DNA from: Azonexus sp.
GTDB taxonomy: Bacteria > Pseudomonadota > Gammaproteobacteria > Burkholderiales > Rhodocyclaceae
DNA: 9,253 nucleotides
Assembly (NCBI GenBank): GCA_030697085.1
Contig: JAUYQT010000253.1
Coordinates: 1-9,253 of the forward strand
Direction of reading: 5' to 3'
The notes beneath the pieces are model-generated. The model had not been told where the DNA came from. It ran no database searches and saw nothing but the letters and a program-made list of their open reading frames with translations. The first letter of the stretch is position 1, and the number at the start of each line of letters is the position of its first letter. A program made the position numbers and the translations under genes. Of the stretch, positions 7,830 to 9,253 are shown one piece after another.

Positions 7830-8426
7830 AGCGCAGACCTGCTTGATGAACTGATAAATCCAGCCCGTCGTCGCTCGTGTATCGCGCAGCACCGCCCCGC
7901 GCTTCTTTTCTGGCAACCATGCGCGCAAGTGCGCAATCACCGCAGCGTCGACGCGCTCGCGCCCCAACGCTTTCAAAGCCTGCACCAGCAAGCCACTCTC
8001 GCGATGGGTAAAGCCAGCATCCTTCAGCGCCGCCTTGCGGAAAGCTAGCGTCACCGCACCCAGTGCGTATTCACGCCCCGGGCCGTCAGAGAGGTACACC
8101 CAACGCGCTGGCACCTGCGTGGAAAGGCCCATCAGATTTAGTGCCGCATCGCCTGAAGGCTGGATGCGCCAGTTGAACTTGCGGGCCAGCGCCTGCGCGA
8201 CCTGGTCCACCTCCGGGCTCAGCGCCTGCCCCAGTAGCTCGCTGAAACGCGGGTAGTCATAAACCCCATGGCACACACGGCGTATTGTGCCCGCGCGCGC
8301 CAACGTAGAGAGCGCTTGGTGGATGTTCACTTCACCAAAATCGGCCACAAAATCAGTCTTGGTGAAAGCCCAACCCCTTCCGCGCCCGTAAACTCTTGAA
8401 AGTATTTTTTGTTCAATGGCTTGCAT
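7815..8426 (-). CDS. abiEi: AbiEi-like antitoxin / autorepressor (DUF6088 type)
   Basis: A 203-residue protein matching the DUF6088/AbiEi type of antitoxin. The first 60 residues look like a winged helix-turn-helix: helices around FTKTDFVADFG (21-31) and HQALSTLARAGTIRRV (36-51), then the wing-like HGVYDYPRF (53-61). The remaining part carries the family stretch IQPSGDAALNLMGLSTQVP (88-106) and YLSDGPGRE (111-119). In characterised AbiE systems this protein neutralises AbiEii without stable complex formation (type IV) and represses its own promoter by binding inverted repeats. It is directly followed by the toxin gene, the standard order. The ATG at 8426 is preceded by an in-frame TGA two codons upstream and has no Shine-Dalgarno sequence, so the message may be leaderless or nearly so. 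No truncation is seen. Confidence 0.88.
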   Translation of the reverse strand: MQAIEQKILSRVYGRGRGWAFTKTDFVADFGEVNIHQALSTLARAGTIRRVCHGVYDYPRFSELLGQALSPEVDQVAQALARKFNWRIQPSGDAALNLMGLSTQVPARWVYLSDGPGREYALGAVTLAFRKAALKDAGFTHRESGLLVQALKALGRERVDAAVIAHLRAWLPEKKRGAVLRDTRATTGWIYQFIKQVCAEEEN

Positions 8427-8551
8427 GAATCAGATGATAGATTTTTTTCAGAAAAAATGCACTTTTTACCTGAACGAAAAATAGGCTAACTCCAGTGCGA
8501 GCGAGCGTGACGGGGAACGTGCTCAGCATTGCTCAGGAGCAAAAACAGCCC
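8427..8551 (-). promoter_or_regulatory. AT-rich control region upstream of the toxin-antitoxin genes
   Basis: This 125-base gap is the only sizeable gap in the window and its abiEi-proximal half is much richer in A and T than the genes. TATCAT at 8439-8434 could be a -10 box; transcription would then begin at about the antitoxin ATG. No good -35 box is seen (GTGCAT at 17 bases spacing is poor). A perfect inverted repeat, TTTTTTC-1-GAAAAAA (8457-8443), lies in the would-be spacer and could be an operator for the antitoxin. A second, looser pair of T-run and A-run (near 8463-8482) flanks it. Promoter identity is inference. Confidence 0.4.
8443..8457. repeat. Perfect 15-base A/T palindrome, possible operator
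   Basis: ttttttc-a-gaaaaaa is a perfect inverted repeat with 7-base arms and a one-base centre. It lies 17 bases upstream of the antitoxin start. AbiEi-family repressors are known to bind inverted repeats in their own promoter, so an operator is plausible. It could also simply be AT-rich promoter DNA. Confidence 0.4.
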
Positions 8552-9253
8552 TTACCCCTTTATGACCCGGATTGCCTCAAGAACCTTGTCAAGGAACTTC
8601 TTTGTCACAGGGTTCTCGGGCCGCGCTGGTTCAGGGGCTCTACGAGAGCCGGGGTTGTCCTGAATCTCCATGAAAACGCTGCTGACGATTTCCTGTGCAT
8701 AGGTTGGCGCCTCACGCTTGAAACCGTCGATGGCTTTGGCCAACGCAGCCTTGTGGGCGTACTCGCGAGACAGGTGGAACAACTCCGAGTAATTCCTGGC
8801 GAAGAAAGCGGTCGCCCATGTCGCGGGCAGCACCAGAATGAATTTGCCCAATGCGGATAACCATGGTGCGCTTTCAGCCAAGGGACCATTCTGAACGGGT
8901 GCGAAATGCAGTTGCCATGGCCCCGGAATCAGTTGGGCTGCAATGGGAAGAACGCACACCAAGAGCAAAACAACAGAACCAAGGAAATACCACTGGGTGT
9001 GTTTCAGCCGCTTCTCATAATCATCTTTGGTGTCTTCAAGACTTTTCGAGAGGCCTGCAGTCGTTGCACCGCGAATCATCGTATCTGCCTTGTCGATGAT
9101 CTCTTGCACCTTCTGCTCGCGCCCCTCGTTCAAACGCTGTCCCTCCTTGGTCGCAAGCTCAAATTCATTGAACAGATGCAGCCGCGATTTCATCTGGCTA
9201 TCAAAGGCTTCAAATTGCGATGCAAAAGCAGTCACCTTCTGCTGCAGGGTATC
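8552..9253 (-). CDS. C-terminal part of a two-membrane-segment protein with charged coiled-coil-like region (partial)
   Basis: A 233-residue C-terminal fragment open through the right edge; the stop is TAA at 8554-8552. A GTG at 9235 could be read as a start, but the frame continues upstream without a stop, a long helical region is already under way there, and no ribosome binding site is clear, so I treat the gene as cut. Residues 1-88 of the fragment are charged and helix-rich, probably coiled coil. Two hydrophobic segments follow, about 90-109 (starting FLGSVVLLLVCVLP) and 131-152 (WLSALGKFILVLPATW). The tail has HLSREYAHKAALAKAIDGFK (160-179) and ends in a Pro/Arg-rich linker and a short helix. 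Short two-segment membrane modules with a REYxHK-type stretch occur in several uncharacterised defence-associated proteins, but I cannot place it in a named family. It may be an inner-membrane effector or an unrelated neighbour; the gap after it suggests a separate transcript. Confidence 0.75.
   Translation of the reverse strand, partial: DTLQQKVTAFASQFEAFDSQMKSRLHLFNEFELATKEGQRLNEGREQKVQEIIDKADTMIRGATTAGLSKSLEDTKDDYEKRLKHTQWYFLGSVVLLLVCVLPIAAQLIPGPWQLHFAPVQNGPLAESAPWLSALGKFILVLPATWATAFFARNYSELFHLSREYAHKAALAKAIDGFKREAPTYAQEIVSSVFMEIQDNPGSRRAPEPARPENPVTKKFLDKVLEAIRVIKG

Noticed and set aside
8519..8545. Hairpin-like repeat (gctcag twice, TGCTC/GAGCA arms) downstream of the membrane protein
   Set aside because: Considered as a terminator, but on the minus strand the T-run comes before the stem and none follows it, and the stem is only about five pairs.
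8495..8860. Open frame of 121 codons on the plus strand reaching into the control region
   Set aside because: Antisense to the membrane protein and in the opposite direction to every supported gene; no ribosome binding site or recognisable domain.

Overview
The window looks like part of an anti-phage defence (accessory) island from a moderately GC-rich bacterium. Protein style and base composition suggest Pseudomonadota, but no marker gene fixes the taxon. All supported genes lie on the minus strand, so the island reads from right to left. No tRNA, rRNA, CRISPR array, transposase, integrase or att site was seen.

Layout in order of transcription: (1) 9253-8552, the C-terminal part of a protein with a charged, probably coiled-coil region and two membrane segments, cut by the right edge. 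(2) A 125-base gap holding an AT-rich control region. (3) 8426-7815, an AbiEi-like (DUF6088-type) antitoxin/repressor. (4) 7815-6832, an AbiEii-like nucleotidyltransferase toxin whose start overlaps the antitoxin stop by one base. (5) A 73-base gap. (6) 6758-366, a single uninterrupted 2130-residue helicase of the YprA/DruE kind, with a split RecA core, several zinc-binding CxxC clusters, a DUF1998 module and a nuclease-like C-terminal region. (7) 369-1, the first 123 residues of a protein that begins with a RelE/ParE-like fold, joined to the helicase by an ATGA overlap and cut by the left edge. I recall this N-terminus from UvrD-type helicase/exonuclease proteins, but the helicase part is outside the window.

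Working model: the helicase and its overlapping partner form a co-translated module that handles invading DNA. The type IV toxin-antitoxin pair sits directly upstream on the same strand and could guard or regulate it. The helicase resembles DruE of Druantia, but none of the other Druantia subunits (DruA-D, DruF, DruG, DruM, DruH) is visible. The pairing with a RelE-headed partner, next to an AbiE module, is the most unusual thing here.
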